Part shown: positions 1 to 10,733 of the stretch, one piece after another
Layout: each line of letters starts with the position of its first letter
How positions within the stretch are numbered: position 1 is the stretch's first letter
Assembly (NCBI GenBank): GCA_014155875.1
Contig: JACEFZ010028299.1
Location: 1 to 64,000 of the forward strand
Direction: 5' to 3'
Length of the DNA: 64,000 nt
Origin: Cepaea nemoralis
Lineage: Eukaryota > Mollusca > Gastropoda > Stylommatophora > Helicidae
Notes under the pieces: generated by a model
The model's input: the letters and a program-made list of their open reading frames with translations, nothing else
What the model was told of the DNA's origin: nothing
Databases searched by the model: none
Made by a program: the position numbers and the translations under genes

Positions 1-1493
1 CACCCCTAAGAGATGATAAAGAACCAACATACCTTGGAGTAACATTTGATGGCAGGCTGACATGGAGAAAGCACATCAACAAATCAGTAGCTGAAGGCAG
101 AAGGAAAATAGCCATTCTGAGAAAGCTAAGTGGAACCACATGGGGAGCCAGTACGAAAATACTTAGCAAAGTTTACCAACAGAGCATACGACCACACTGG
201 AATATGGGTCAACTGAGTGGTGTTCAGCATCAAAAACCACACTACAAGAGCTGGACAAGGTGCAAAATCAAGCACTTAGAGTCACCACAGGAGGGATGAG
301 ATCAACCCCTATAGTGGAAATGGAGAAGATGGGGAGGACACAGGCATTGAGTGAGCGCAGAGAATACGAAAACGCTAATACAAGCAGAAAAGTTCCTCAG
401 CCTGCCAGGCCACCCTATGAAGAACAGATTTGAAAAACCTAGCTATGGGGCGGTTGAAAAGAAGTAGTTTTATCCACCAGGCCAAACAACTCTGCAGAGA
501 AACCACTGATCTGCCCACAGTCCGTATCCCCCTAACAACTATTCCAGAGCGAACTCCATGGAAAGATGAGCATAGACTATCGTTACAAATCCAGACAAAA
601 GTGAGAGGAATATTTGACAAGGAAGAACAGAACAGTGTGCAGCGCAGAACAGCCACTCTCAGCTTCCTTGATGAAGAATACCTACAGGACCTATGGATCC
701 GAGTCTACACAGATGGGTCAGCACAAAATGCTTTTCGAAATGGAGGAGCGGGAGTGTACATAGAATACCCAAATAATACTAGGGACACAGCCAGAGTACC
801 GACAGGAAAGTACTGCCATAACTATGATGCCGAAATTGAGGCAATCAAGATAGTAACAGAGAAATTACTAAATACCAGTCAGGGTACACAACCTGTGGTG
901 CTATTGACAGATGCACAATCAGTACTCGAGGCGCTCCTCTCTGGGAAATTGAAAGTACTAAGGACACTACTTTCTGAACTTAGCAGTCAGCATAAAGGTC
1001 ACCATACAGTGGATACCATCCCACTGTGGAGTACCCGGAAACGACAGAGCTGATCAATTGGCTAAGGAAGGAGCCAAAGAAGAACAGCCTGATGTGCCCG
1101 TAACATACCACCAAAAGAAAAGAATGATCAAATCGGTTAGAAAGCCATCCAAAAACCTGCTCAAGATGACTACCACATTATGGACAGACCAGAACAAGTC
1201 ATTATTCTGCGCCTCAGAACAGGGACACAATAGATTACGCAACCACATGTATACAAAATTCAAGATTGGTGAAACTAGCCATGTGCACATGTGGATTGGC
1301 GTCGCAGACAGCAGAGCACATACTCCAAGACTGCCCAAAATATAACATATCTAGGCAAACCTTCTGGCCTAGAGAGACGACAGTGGAAGATAAACTCTAT
1401 GGACCACTGTGTGAACTGAAAAAGACAGTTCAATTCATGCAAGAGACGACATTGCAGATATAGACATATTTCAAGCGAACGAAAGAAGAAGAA
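1..1493 (+). pseudogene. I-like non-LTR retrotransposon, 3' part (RT thumb, RNase H, C-terminal region)
   Basis: This is the 3' portion of an element cut by the window edge. The first bases encode an RT palm/thumb stretch (YLGVTFDGRLTW, then KLSGTTWGAS). From about 700 there is RNase H: TDGSAQNAFRNGGAG holds the first aspartate, AEIEAI the glutamate and LLTDAQS the next aspartate. The last motif (GNDRADQLAKEGA) sits in another frame after a shift near 1020. A C-terminal tract follows, including GHNRLRNHMYTKFKIGET and a Cys/His-poor remnant. The copy ends in a short GAA-rich tail at 1479-1493, a plausible retrotransposition end. Further copies of the same subfamily lie at 16246-16940 and 17334-17512. 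RNase H after RT places it in the I superfamily (Nimbus-like elements are candidates). It is dead because of frameshifts and stops. Confidence 0.8.
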
Positions 1494-1808
1494 CATCCAC
1501 ACAGTAAGCTTTCGATTAAGATTTTCCACATAATGGATTTGCTATCCGAGCAATATTCCATTTCGTGCCACTAGGACACTTTTCCCACCTTTTATGAAGC
1601 CCACACAGTGAGCTTTCGATTCGGACTTTTCACGTAATCGATTTTCTATCCAAGCAATATTCCATTTCGTGTCACTAGGACACTTTTTCCACCTTTTATG
1701 AAGCCCACACAGTGAGCTTTTGATTCGGACTTTCCACGTAATGGATTTGCTATCCAAGCAATATTCCATTTCATGCCTCTGGGACGCTTTTGTAACCGAC
1801 ATACCTGT
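1494..1808. repeat. Three tandem copies of a 104-bp unit
   Basis: The sequence CCACACAGT(A/G)AGCTTT recurs at 1497, 1601 and 1705, exactly 104 bp apart. Each unit continues through a TATCC(G/A)AGCAATATTCCATT stretch and a GGACACTTTT(T/C)CCACC stretch. Differences between units are mostly single substitutions. No coding function is evident. The array starts immediately after the GAA tail of the preceding retrotransposon, so it may be the target or a separate satellite. Confidence 0.85.
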
Positions 1809-1870
1809 GGTATGAAGTGTGGCAGTCTAAATACATCTTCATGCACCTTTAGATGTCAACCTGAATGTAG

Positions 1871-2640
1871 TTAAAGTAAGCTGCGGTCAACTTGAACTTG
1901 TTGATATCTCCATAGAGCTTGTCTTGGCGTGGGCCAGAATATCTTTCTCTGTTCTGCATATATTGGGCACTCCTGCAGCAAATGTTTAGCTGTCATTTTA
2001 CCAGTTCCACAATTACATTCATCGGTATCTCCTATCTTTAGTTTATTGAACAAGTGGTGTTTCAGCCTGTTATGTCCTGTGCGGAGTCTGAAGATTGCTA
2101 CTTGTTCTCTTCGGTCGAGTTTGTAATATGCATCATCCTTCTGGCGGCCTGGATGCTTTGATTCCCATTTGGTTCTATAAGTGCTTTTTATAAACCTTTT
2201 CCCCTCATTATAGGTTATGTCTGTGTCAGGCTGTGGTAATCGTCCACCCTCTTTTGCTAGTCTGTCAGCCTCTTCATTTCCAGGTATACTGCAATGTGAT
2301 GGGATCCACTGTATTACAACTTTTTTGGATTTCTGGCATAGACCATGGAGTGCTGCTCTTAGGTCAGCTAGTTCTGTGCTGTTTTTTCTCTTCAGTATTG
2401 AGACAGCTGACTTTGCATCTGTGAAGATAGCTATTTGCTTCTCTTTATTTTCCTCCATCAAGAGCATTTCTGCTGCAGTTTTCAAAGCCTCTACCTCCCC
2501 TTTGAAGTTACTTGAAAATTTTCCAGTTGCCACTGACTGTGTTTTTATCACTCCATTTTTTAAATTAAGGAGAATTCCTCCTCCTCCATTTTTAATTGAA
2601 TCTTTGGCTGATCCATCTGTTTATGCATGGGTCCAATTGC
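1871..2640 (-). pseudogene. RNase H and C-terminal domain of the I-like element
   Basis: RNase H removes the RNA strand of the hybrid. The first aspartate lies near 2615 in a TDGSA motif. Then come GEVEALK (Glu), IFTDAKSAV (Asp) and PSHCSIPGNEEADRLAKEG (last His/Asp motif). The C-terminal region has RLRTGHNRLKHHLFNKLKIG followed by a Cys/His cluster (ECNCGTGKMTAKHLLQECP) that could bind zinc. This tail is typical of RNase H-bearing invertebrate non-LTR elements. The open frame covers 2551-1871 without a stop, so this is the best preserved part of the element. Confidence 0.8.
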
Positions 2641-3009
2641 TGTTTGGGTAATGTTCTTTTATGTAGTTGAGGGTTATTTTTCTTCTTTCGGTTTCATTCT
2701 GAGTGTTCTTTTTCTCAATACCAGGAATGTTTTCTATCATCTCAGGCAGTTGCTGCTGTCTCCAAGCTGGGAAGTTGTGTGCATTGTAAATGGGCTTGAC
2801 TGTTGATATGTTAAGTATGGGATCTGCCCTAATCTTTCATTTTGCAGTTTCTACAAAGTTGCTACGCTTCAGTCTTCCTTTTCCAAAACCATTAAACCTG
2901 TTATACATAGGGTGGTCTGTCAATCTTCTAAATTTTTTCTGCTTGTTGCTGAGCTCTGCTATCTCTTCTGTCCTGCATTGGTTGTAAACAAGTGATCTTT
3001 TTTAGTTCA

Positions 3010-4814
3010 TTAATAGGCAGTTGTCTTCAGGCTTCCAGACTTAGCTGCTGTTGCCCAAGCTGCAATGCCATATTCCAGTACTGGCCTCACCCGTTCAGTA
3101 TATAACTTCTTGAGAACTTTCTCATCTGCTCCCCACGTTGTACCAGCAAGCTTTTTCATGATTGCCATTCTCTGCCTTGCTCTTGTTCGATTTTTCTCAA
3201 CCTGTGTCTTCCATGTCAGGCGACGATCAAAGGTGACTCCTAGATAGTTTGGATTTTCTTCATGGCGCAATATTTTTCCATTCAATACCAGCTTAGGTTG
3301 CTGAGTTTTATTTGAGAGGGAGAACACTGTGCATGTTGTTTTCTCCTCACTTATCTTCACTAGCCATGATTTTGACCAGTCCTCTAGCGCTAATAAGGCT
3401 TGCTGTATTCTGCTGTTAGCTGTACTAATATATTCTTCAGATGTCCATATGGCTAGGTCATCTGCAAAGGAGGATGTGTGTACTCTGGCTGGAAAATTTT
3501 CCGTGATGTCATTTATATATGCTAGGAATAATGTTGGTGAAAGAACTCCTCCTTGGGGGACACCTTGCTCCAACAGCATCTTTTTGCTGGTTTGTCCTTG
3601 TACTTTTGTCCTGGCAGTTCTGTTCTCAAGGTAGTGGCTGATCCATTTATACATTTTTCCACAAACATGCATTTTTTGCAGTTTTACTTTCAGTCCTTCC
3701 TTCCATACTTTATCAAATGCTTTTTCTAAATCTATCCAGACTGCTAGTGTGTGCTTTTTCTCTTGGAAGGCATCCTCTATTTCCTGAGCTATATAGGTTA
3801 TTTGATCTTCAGTGGATCTGTACTTTCTGAATCCTGCTTGGTGTGGTGTTAAGAGTTTGTTTTCTTCCAGATGCCATGTTAGCCTGCCATTGATAATGTG
3901 TTCCATTAATTTTCCTACACAGCTAAGTAGACTGATAGGTCGATAGCCATTTGGTTCTTCCAGGTCTTTTCCTTTCTTTGGGACTGGTATTAGTATAGCT
4001 TCCTTCCATGCCTGTGGGACTATTCCTCTCTTCCAGCTGTTATTTAGGACTGCTAGTAGTTTCTTCTTTGCCTTGGTGCCTAGTCCTATTAGCATTTCAT
4101 TTGTGATTCCATCCTTTCCTGGTGATTTCTTTTTTTTTTTTTAGGGTATTCATTGCCTGTTCCATTTCTTCCACTGTTAGATTTGCCATCATATATTCTG
4201 CTGCTGTCTCTGTATTTCTATGATGTATTTGTTTGTCTTTGATTGCTTTCTTCTGTTCGGTTGTAATATCAATGTGGTTTGCATTTGCATAGTGTTCCAT
4301 TAGTGCATTTGCTACATTTTTTTCCTGTAAGCAAGGCATTTCCTTGTTTAATTGTTATTTGTTTGTTTCTAGGTCCTTCATTGTTCATGGCTTTCACTAG
4401 TTTCCATAGTTTGTTTCCATCCCAGTCAAAATTCAGGTTTTCTGTTTTTTCCCTCCAACAATCTCTTGTTGTTTGATTTACTGTTCTTTTATATTTTGCT
4501 GAGATGGCTTTGAGAGAGATGTTCGCTTCAATTGTTTGTTCTCTCTCTGCTGTCTTCCTGGCATCTTCAACTTTGTCCTCCAAACTTTGTAGTTCTTCAG
4601 TCCAGTATGGTTTGTAATTTTTCCTCGCTCCTCTTGGAATAGACTCAGAGGCTGCCTGTATTATCGCTCTGTTTAGACTTTCCACTATTTGCTTCATGTT
4701 GCCATATCGTGTATTTATGTTTTCACAATATTTGTCTGTTAGTATGGCAAATCTGTCCCAATCTGCTCGTTTGTAATTCCAGCAGGGGCAAGGGCTTTTG
4801 CTCCTGTGGAACAT
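3010..4814 (-). pseudogene. Reverse transcriptase of the I-like element
   Basis: From about 4800 to 4340 there is the endonuclease-RT linker (YWTEELQSLEDKVEDARKTA and following). RT fingers start near 4110 with IPVPKKGKDLEEPNGYRPIS. Further motifs are QAGFRKYRSTEDQ, motif A WIDLEKAFDKVW, motif B QGGVLSPTLF, motif C SFADDLAIWT and YLGVTFDRRLTW. The catalytic aspartates (D in motif A, DD in motif C) are present. A T-rich run at 4131-4142 breaks the frame between linker and fingers. The domain ends close to 3010 and is followed by a degenerate 370-bp stretch before RNase H. Confidence 0.85.
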
Positions 4815-5647
4815 ACTCCATATTCATTACAAGCTTGATTGGTCTGTGGTCACTACCTGCTAATTGGTCCAGCACATGGCAATCGATTTTGTGGAGGATG
4901 TCTCCTGTGCAGAAAGCTAAGTCTGGAGTAGAAGTGGTAAGCCATCTTCTGGAGTAGAAGCTCGGTGTTTCATCCGCTTTGTTGAGTAGATGGAGATTTG
5001 AGTCTATTTCCCAGTCCTCCAATTCATCTCCTCTTTTGTCAGTATCTGGGTATCCCCATCTTTCTGAACGGCTATTAAAGTCTCCGACAATAATGCAGTT
5101 TGTGTCAGTTATTTTCATGTTTGAGAGTGTAAGGTCCTTATCTGCTGGGCTATACAGATTGTAGATTCTTATTTTCACATCCTTTATCATTACATCAACA
5201 CCTATAATTTCCGTTTGGTTGTCAGAGATCACAGATACTTCGCTGCAAGGTATTGTATTTCGTGTAAGTATTAGAACTCCTCCTTTGTGTCCTTCGCGGT
5301 CGAAACGTGTGGCCTGATATCCTCTGACTGAGAATTTGCGATTGGCGTTGAGGTGTGTCTCTTGAATGCATGCCACATCTATTCTATCTTTATGAAGACG
5401 CTGTGTTAGGGAGAGTCTTCTTCTTGTAAACTCCTTCGGTATTCCACTGTAGTATGTTGAGTGTCCGGGGTATTTGGTCAATAGCTCTTAACCTACTCCT
5501 CTGTGCCTTGACTCCACAGCACAGGGGAAGGTGACCACCAGTAGTCATGGGTGGACCCCCTCGAGGCAGGGGGCCCGGCACTATCGCCGCCTGATGGGAC
5601 TTCGCGGGATTAGCACCATAAAGATTAATTTTGATTTGTGACATCAT
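4723..5647 (-). pseudogene. AP-endonuclease domain of the I-like element
   Basis: The apurinic/apyrimidinic-type endonuclease nicks target DNA to start target-primed reverse transcription. Visible motifs in order are LNILQWNTEGV at the N terminus, IQETHL (catalytic Glu), YNLYSP, GDFNSRSERWG, TPDLAF and AGSDHRPI (catalytic Asp/His). The start of the domain lies in a different frame from the rest, with the break near 5405-5415 after GVYKKK, so the chain is interrupted. It reads on into the RT part with another break around 4800. The catalytic residues themselves appear preserved. Homology is assigned from motif order only. Confidence 0.8.
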
Positions 5648-5894
5648 GAATTAAGTTACGTTGCACTGCTTTGTCAAGCCTGTGGCTCAGTACATCCGAT
5701 TTCGACAAGCATTTAATTGGGGTGCTATCCCTAGCCTTTGACTGTCCCAAGTCTACCTACAAGGCAGCAGGTTTGTGTGTCTCTTCGTCTGGTCCCTCTC
5801 CCTTGACCTGTCCGACATGGGTGGCCCTACCAGTAGCTGTGCTACCGTCGGCATAGCTCTTGGGGTCATTGGGACGTGCAAGCCCCTCTACCTC

Positions 5895-6198
5895 GTCACG
5901 GTGGACACACAGCAGAGGGGAATCACTGGTATCATAAAGGCTAATAGACTGCAATGGCTGGGGCATATAGAAAGAATGGAAGATAATAGGGAAACAAAAC
6001 TCGCTTACACTCAAGAAATAAATGACCGTAGACCCCGAGGTAGACCATGAAAACGGTGGAGAGATAATATACATACAGACCTACAAGCACTTGGAATCAA
6101 CGACTGGCAAGAGAAGGTCAACCAGAGAGACGAATGGAGACAGCTTGTATCTGCAGCAAAGAACCTCAATGGCTCGGAATGCTGAAGAAGAAGAAGAA
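5895..6198 (+). pseudogene. Non-LTR retrotransposon RT C-terminal fragment with GAA tail
   Basis: The + strand encodes ANRLQWLGHIERMEDN, then AYTQEINDRRPRGRP, KRWRDNI and a tail ending AAKNLNGSEC. This is the recognisable extreme C terminus of a widespread non-LTR endonuclease-RT protein family. One stop interrupts it at about 6047. The coding end is followed at once by a GAA-repeat (6184-6198), consistent with an intact 3' end of a severely 5'-truncated insertion. It abuts the 5' leader of the minus-strand I-like element and, on the other side, the minisatellite at 6199. Confidence 0.75.
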
Positions 6199-6438
6199 TG
6201 ATCTAAGTTCATGATGATATAAGCTCCTATATGATCTAGACTGTTGTATGATCTAAGTTCATGATATAAGCTGATGTATGATCTAAGTTCATGATATAAG
6301 CTGATGTATGATCTAGTCTAATGCATGAGATCTAAGTTCATAATGATCTAAGCTGATGTATGATTTAAGGATATGTATGATCTAGGCTGATGTATGATTT
6401 AAGGATATGTATGATCTAGGCTGATGTATGATCTAGGC
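6199..6438. repeat. ATGATCTA(A/G)G minisatellite, left part
   Basis: This short tandem array is built on two variants: ATGATCTAAGTTCATGATAT... and ATGATCTAGGCTGATGT... with an ATGATTTAAGGATATGT spacer variant. Units are about 17-30 bp and imperfect. The array continues at 8464-8556 after a 2,025-bp hAT insertion, so the original array was about 330 bp. Confidence 0.85.
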
Positions 6439-6479
6439 CAGGGGTCACCAAACTTTTTTCACGGCAGGCCGGATAACTG

Positions 6480-6606
6480 ACAAAATCCTCCGAAGTCGGA
6501 GAGTGTCTGCCTGTACGGCGAGGAACCACCAGTCTGCACACCAATAAGCCAGACATGGGACAATGAATACTCACGCAAACCTCAGGTCCTGTATGACATC
6601 ACAGTG
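6480..6606. repeat. SINE-like module inside the hAT element
   Basis: The block runs from CTCCGAAGTCGGAGAGTGTC to a CTCACGCAAACCTCAGGTCC end. The same ACGCAAA..TCAG..C core appears in 10225-10345 and 27445-27540, preceded in each by a (T/G)GAAGTC(A/G)GAG-like stretch. I read it as part of a dispersed SINE family, but the three copies are diverged and boundaries are uncertain. Confidence 0.4.
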
Positions 6607-6919
6607 ATGTGGAACAACAGGATGCCTTCATCCGATATACAGGACTTCACGTAGGAGCTCAAGCCAACGAACGCAAGCAAGCAACTGCCAAAATGAAGAG
6701 CGCGAGCAGGATAGTCATTCTATACAATACTTGCGCCGGCATCCGTGGCGCAGGTCTTACAGATGCGGTTTTCAATCCCGTATACACAGCAGGGGTAATC
6801 ATCCAACACAGTACCAGTGATCTTCCATCACAGCATGGATAATCATCCAACACAGTAACTGTAGCCTGATACACAACACTAGCAATTATCAGACAACAAG
6901 ATGGAACAAAGGTCAATCA

Positions 6920-7400
6920 TTCAGTAGCATGTCCTTTGCAGAACCTCGCTCCCATAACAACCTTCCGGAAAACCTCTCGATCATAAGCAAGATGCCCCGC
7001 TTCAGATACAACCATCTGGAGATCATCCGCCACATCCTGCACCCATCTTCTCTTTGGCCTTCCTCCTCCTCTCTTCCCAGGAATATTGCCCTCCATTATT
7101 GTTCTCTCCAAACTCTCGTGACGTTTCAAGTGACCACAATATTTGAATTTTCTTTGTTTTATCGTCATTCAATAGCCAACCGTCTTCAATATTCAGCTCT
7201 TGAAGTATGTATGAATTTGTTCTTTTCTTTATCCAAGAAATTCTTAGAACTCGGCTATAACATTTATATTCAAAGGTATTTATGCGCTGTTCAGCTTGTT
7301 TAGTAAGTGTCCAGGTCTCACAGGCGTACGTTGCAATGGGACAGATGCATGCTCTTAAAAATCTAATTTTTGTAGTTCTATCTGTCCCACTCCACAAACT
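6920..7400 (-). pseudogene. Non-LTR RT C-terminal fragment carried by the hAT element
   Basis: The minus strand encodes TTKIRFLRACICPIATYACE, then INTFEYKCYSRVLRISWIKK, then in a shifted frame KFKYCGHLKRHESLERTIME and GKRGGGRPKRRWVQDVADDL. This is the typical tail of a non-LTR endonuclease-RT, after the RT thumb. Frames change near 7165. Related pieces occur at 21595-21860 (minus) and 22695-22915 (plus). It lies wholly inside the hAT element, so it either inserted there later or was captured. Confidence 0.75.
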
Positions 7401-7546
7401 AAAACCCCTATCACAATATATGCTACTCCATACTCTTTTAGAGCCGCAGCAAGCAGCTTCATTTGGTAATAGAATATATCTCATAATAAGGTTTGCAAAA
7501 TATATAAATAGGGCTGGCCTAAATAAACAGCCTAGAGTAGCTAGGA

Positions 7547-8280
7547 CTGTGGTTCTCAACCTTTTTTGGCCCGTGCCCACCTTCACCATATTTTCAGAAC
7601 GTCATTCCCCCCCCCCCCCCCCACCCCTTCCTATCAAAGATTTGGCCCGTGACCCCCTTCACCATATTTTCAGAACGTCATTCCCCCCCCCCCCCCCCTT
7701 TCATATTTCCTACCTAAAAATCCCCCCCACCCCTACACAGTATACGTAAAAATGAAGGTAAATGTAATAGCATATACTAAAACAAGTCTAGACATCCACA
7801 TAAAACATAATTTGTGGGTCTACTTACTTTATAAAATGAGTTTTAGAAGGATGAGACGTACATAACTGTAAAGTATGAAGGGAAAAACAATATCAAGTAA
7901 TCTGTAGAAGTGGTCAAGCCGTTTGATTCGTGCTCCGAAGGTTGTGGGTTCGATTCTGGGCTGCACCCTTCGGTTTACGAATTAAATGTTTCGGAGACTC
8001 CTGTAGGTCGTCGCTAAAAGCTACGGAGTTTGTGCTTTGTGTGACGCTTTCCGCGCTGTGGAAAAAGACTGAGCCATATGGGATAAAACCCGGTGCGATG
8101 AAGTCGACCTTGTCGACTTTTAAGCGACTTTTTAGGGAAAAACAATATCAAGTAATCAGTTCTTGTATTAACGCGATCTTGAAATGGTCTTCATCCCCCC
8201 CCCCCCTGGAAACCCTAAAATTCCTACCTGGGGGGGGGGGGGGGGGGGGGGGGGGGTTCCCCACCAGTTGAGAACCACTG
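7547..8280. mobile_element. Second, nested nonautonomous hAT element, 734 bp
   Basis: The left end reads CTGTGGTTCTCAACC and the right end GTTGAGAACCACTG, inverted repeats with one mismatch. The flanks are AGCTAGGA (7539-7546) and AGTTAGGA (8281-8288), an 8-bp target duplication with one difference. Inside are a 70-bp direct duplication (the CACCATATTTTCAGAACGTC core at about 7582 and 7660), long C runs (7609-7622, 7684-7698), a G run (8231-8256) and a tRNA-derived SINE. No coding capacity is evident. It sits within the larger hAT element and is therefore the younger of the two. Confidence 0.85.
7895..8165 (+). mobile_element. tRNA-derived SINE
   Basis: The 5' part is tRNA-like: a box A-like stretch TGGTCAAGCCGTTTGA (7911-7926) and a clean box B GGTTCGATTCT at 7947-7957, the internal Pol III promoter arrangement of tRNA-derived SINEs. 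The body contains GACTGAGCCATATGGGA and AAACCCGGTGCGATGAAGTC, shared with the copy at 20670-20830. A direct repeat of GGGAAAAACAATATCAAGTAATC flanks it (7880-7902 and 8137-8159), which may be its target duplication. Confidence 0.75.
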
Positions 8281-8463
8281 AGTTAGGAGGTCTCCGCACG
8301 TGTGAAGTTCCCCTGGTATTCTAAACATATTTACATTTAAATTGTATCACAATGTCTCATGTTTCATACGTTATATCAAGCAAGTTCGAGCACCGTCGGC
8401 GGGCCGGATGAAATGATGTCGCAGGCCGGATCCGGCCCGCTGGCCGTAGTTTGGTGACCCCTG

Positions 8464-8556
8464 ATCTAGGCTGATGTATGATCTAGGCTGCTGTATGATT
8501 TAAGGATATGTATGATCTAGGCCGATGTATGATCTAGGCTGATATATGATGTAAGC
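8464..8556. repeat. ATGATCTA(A/G)G minisatellite, right part
   Basis: This continues the array interrupted by the hAT element: ATCTAGGCTGATGTATG units and one ATTTAAGGATATGT variant. Its first 8 bases are the duplicated hAT target site. Confidence 0.85.
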
Positions 8557-10130
8557 TCAGGTATTACCTAAGAGAGGTGAAGTGACTGCGTAATTGTAAA
8601 TTAACAGATTATCATGTACCGCATGTTTAATGTATCACCAAAATTTTTCACTTATGAAATCTATTGTAAGCACAGTTATCACTAAAAATGTATAACATCA
8701 AGAAATATTGATATCTCATTTCAGACACAATCACGAGTATTAACCTCCTGCATGAAACTAACATTTATGGTGCAATCTCAGGTGACATATTAAAGAAAAC
8801 AACCTAATTTGGCACATCAGAAAAACATACAAAACTTGAAATAGAATGTCAGACAAAAAATCAATGTGTGTTGCATGTCTAAGAAAAACAACTTTTAAGT
8901 TGGGTGTCTAAAAATAAAACTTCTTCACTATAACTCAGTGTTAGTGTTCCTCATTGTAACTCAGAATTCTTGGTCCACAAATCTGCTACAGTGCACTAAA
9001 CTCCACGAGGTGTTCACCTTCCCATTAGGTTATAAGAAATACCAGTTATTTAGATTAAACTTTTAGAGGAGAAGGAGAAGGTTATGAAATCACTGGTCAT
9101 TGACAGATGCTCACTGACTAGACTCATACATTCACCATTATCAGGTAACTGGTGCTCTGAATCAAATGTGATGATATCCCAGCATGCCATTACCTCAGTC
9201 CATCCAACATGCAATCATCTCAATGTTTTCCAATACCCTGTTGTCATGGTTCGACTTACACTGTCATGAGTGTATCGATAATATCATGAGTCGCTGTTTA
9301 TAATGATTAACTCCAGTATGTACAATGCCTAACCAACATTTAAGAACTCCAATACAACAGGATAATGGTTCTTTCAAATATGATATTTCTCTTCTCATAA
9401 TTTGTATTACACTTTTCCAATGTTTCAGATTATTATAATCGATGCCACAGAGGTTGGTTGACACAGTGGAAAGTTTTTTTTTAATTTAGCATAACGGACT
9501 CAGACGTTTCAAATAATCACAAAGTCATACTACCAATCACTACTACACTACATTGATATCACACTATAAAACATCTGTGTCACTCTAAATGTTGGCCATC
9601 ACCTATTTTGAGCCTGAGACATGTTTTCCCTACCACAGTGTTAGCTTGAGTGTCATGTTTTTGAGACCTTTCTCTCTCTGACTCGGTCCAAAATGTGCTT
9701 CTCGCTCAAGGCGATATGCATTCCCCACCATGACAAGAGTATGACAAAAGCTCACACTCCTAGTCATGACACTTGGTATAATCTATAAAGCTCAAGTATA
9801 TGTCTTTCTGAGTATCAACTGATCTCTATATTAGTGTTTGTAATGTGTATATTGCATTATTTGTAACTTTTCCTTTGACATATCCATACTGTGCTTCACC
9901 AGTTTCCATCGTTATTTCCATTCTTGTTCTCATATTCTGAGTAGATGCTTGGTGACATGGTTTATGAGGTCGAGTGTACAGAATTCTTCATATTCAATAG
10001 CTCCTGATCTTTTCATTAGAACTATAAATACAGATTTTATAATATCACTAGGTATGTATCCACTTTTGTAAATTCACAATTTAGTTAATATTTGTACTCC
10101 AAATTCTTCTATGTACATTCTATGTAGGTC
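8557..10130. other. AT-rich stretch without a recognisable gene
   Basis: I see no reading frame with recognisable motifs, no terminal repeats and no clear tandem array. The longest open stretches are under 70 codons and look random. Confidence 0.6.
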
Positions 10131-10134
10131 AGCA

Positions 10135-10372
10135 TGGCCGAATGGATAAGAACGCATGTATTTAAAAATCTGGTGTGCTGATACCCCTACACCAGACAGT
10201 TGGAATAAATTGTTGACATATCATCCTTGGCTTGAGAATGTAAATTGCAAGTACCTCTGAAGTCAGAGTGGGTTCACCTGATGGCGAGGGACACTGTTAA
10301 TAAGGAAAGCTAAATCACACGCAAATTTCAGTCCAGCACTATTAGAAGTGTCTATGGACCACGCTTGAATTC
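10135..10372 (+). repeat. tRNA-like SINE fragment
   Basis: It begins with CAGCATGGCCGAATGGATAA, which resembles the D-arm/box A region of a Leu- or Ser-type tRNA. The box B position has decayed beyond recognition. The body includes TCTGAAGTCAGAGTGGGTTC and an ACGCAAATTTCAGTCC core, shared with 6480-6606 and 27425-27560. I infer a diverged SINE rather than a tRNA gene. Confidence 0.5.
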
Positions 10373-10419
10373 AAAGCGAGCGAGTGCAAAAAAAACATTC
10401 CATTTGGCCCACCTGTTTT

Positions 10420-10670
10420 TCATTTCTTCATATGTTCTTTTGTATGGATGTGAACTTGGACAATGAGCAGTCAAGCTGAAAAACATTTGATGGCTGCAGA
10501 AATGTGGTTTTTGAGGAAAATGCAAAGAATACCATGGAAAGACAGAAAAACCAATGACCAAGTACTACAAGAGACAAATTAAAATCGTAAATTGATTAGA
10601 GAAATTAGATGTAGACAGTCACAATTTTTTGGACATGTTATGAGAAGAAATGGATTGGAGAAATATTTTG
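10420..10670 (+). pseudogene. Non-LTR RT C-terminal fragment
   Basis: Reading the plus strand with two frame changes gives LLYGCELW, then QAEKHLMAAEMW, FLRKMQRIPWKDRK and FFGHVMRRNGLEK. This is the conserved post-thumb segment of a non-LTR RT. It has stops and frameshifts and is heavily truncated at both ends. Confidence 0.7.
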
Positions 10671-10733
10671 TATGTTAATATTTTGTGCCCATTATTCATA
10701 TTAGATATGGCCATTGCTTGTTTTTAAAATGAG

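Larger units (their letters stand above)
1871..5890 (-). mobile_element. Near full-length I-like non-LTR retrotransposon (APE-RT-RNase H)
   Basis: On the minus strand the order is 5' leader (about 5890-5650), AP-endonuclease, RT, RNase H and C-terminal region, as expected for one ORF2 of an I-superfamily element. I place the 3' end near 1870, just after the last recognisable coding sequence; no clear poly(A) is visible. The leader contains a GC-rich stretch (about 5535-5610). The frame is broken several times: near 5410, near 4800, near 4120 in a poly(T) run, and between RT and RNase H at 2640-3010. It must be inactive. This subfamily differs from the + strand fragment at 1-1493; a related piece occurs at 58625-58770. 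Confidence 0.8.
6439..8463. mobile_element. Nonautonomous hAT element, 2,025 bp, with 8-bp target duplication
   Basis: The ends are inverted: left CAGGGGTCACCAAACT, right AGTTTGGTGACCCCTG, 16 bp matching perfectly. Both ends carry a GCCGGAT-rich subterminal region. The flanks are identical 8-bp copies of ATCTAGGC (6431-6438 and 8464-8471). An 8-bp duplication and CAG-type ends are diagnostic of the hAT superfamily. No transposase is encoded. The element contains a fragment of a non-LTR RT (minus strand) and a second nested hAT element at 7547-8280. It splits the minisatellite. Confidence 0.9.

Noticed and set aside
2217..2651. Plus-strand 144-codon frame
   Set aside because: It is antisense to the RNase H domain of the I-like element and has no motifs of its own.
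6609..6842. 77-codon plus-strand frame inside the hAT element
   Set aside because: No motif, and it runs over an imperfect 45-bp duplication (ATAATCATCCAACACAGTA); not supported as a gene.
7905..7980. Functional tRNA gene at the box A/box B pair
   Set aside because: The box B is good, but the sequence continues into a SINE body shared with 20670-20830 and lacks a paired acceptor stem.
10135..10210. tRNA gene starting CAGCATGGCCGAATGG
   Set aside because: Only the D-arm/box A side looks tRNA-like. No convincing box B, anticodon arm or acceptor pairing is present, so it is treated as a SINE head.
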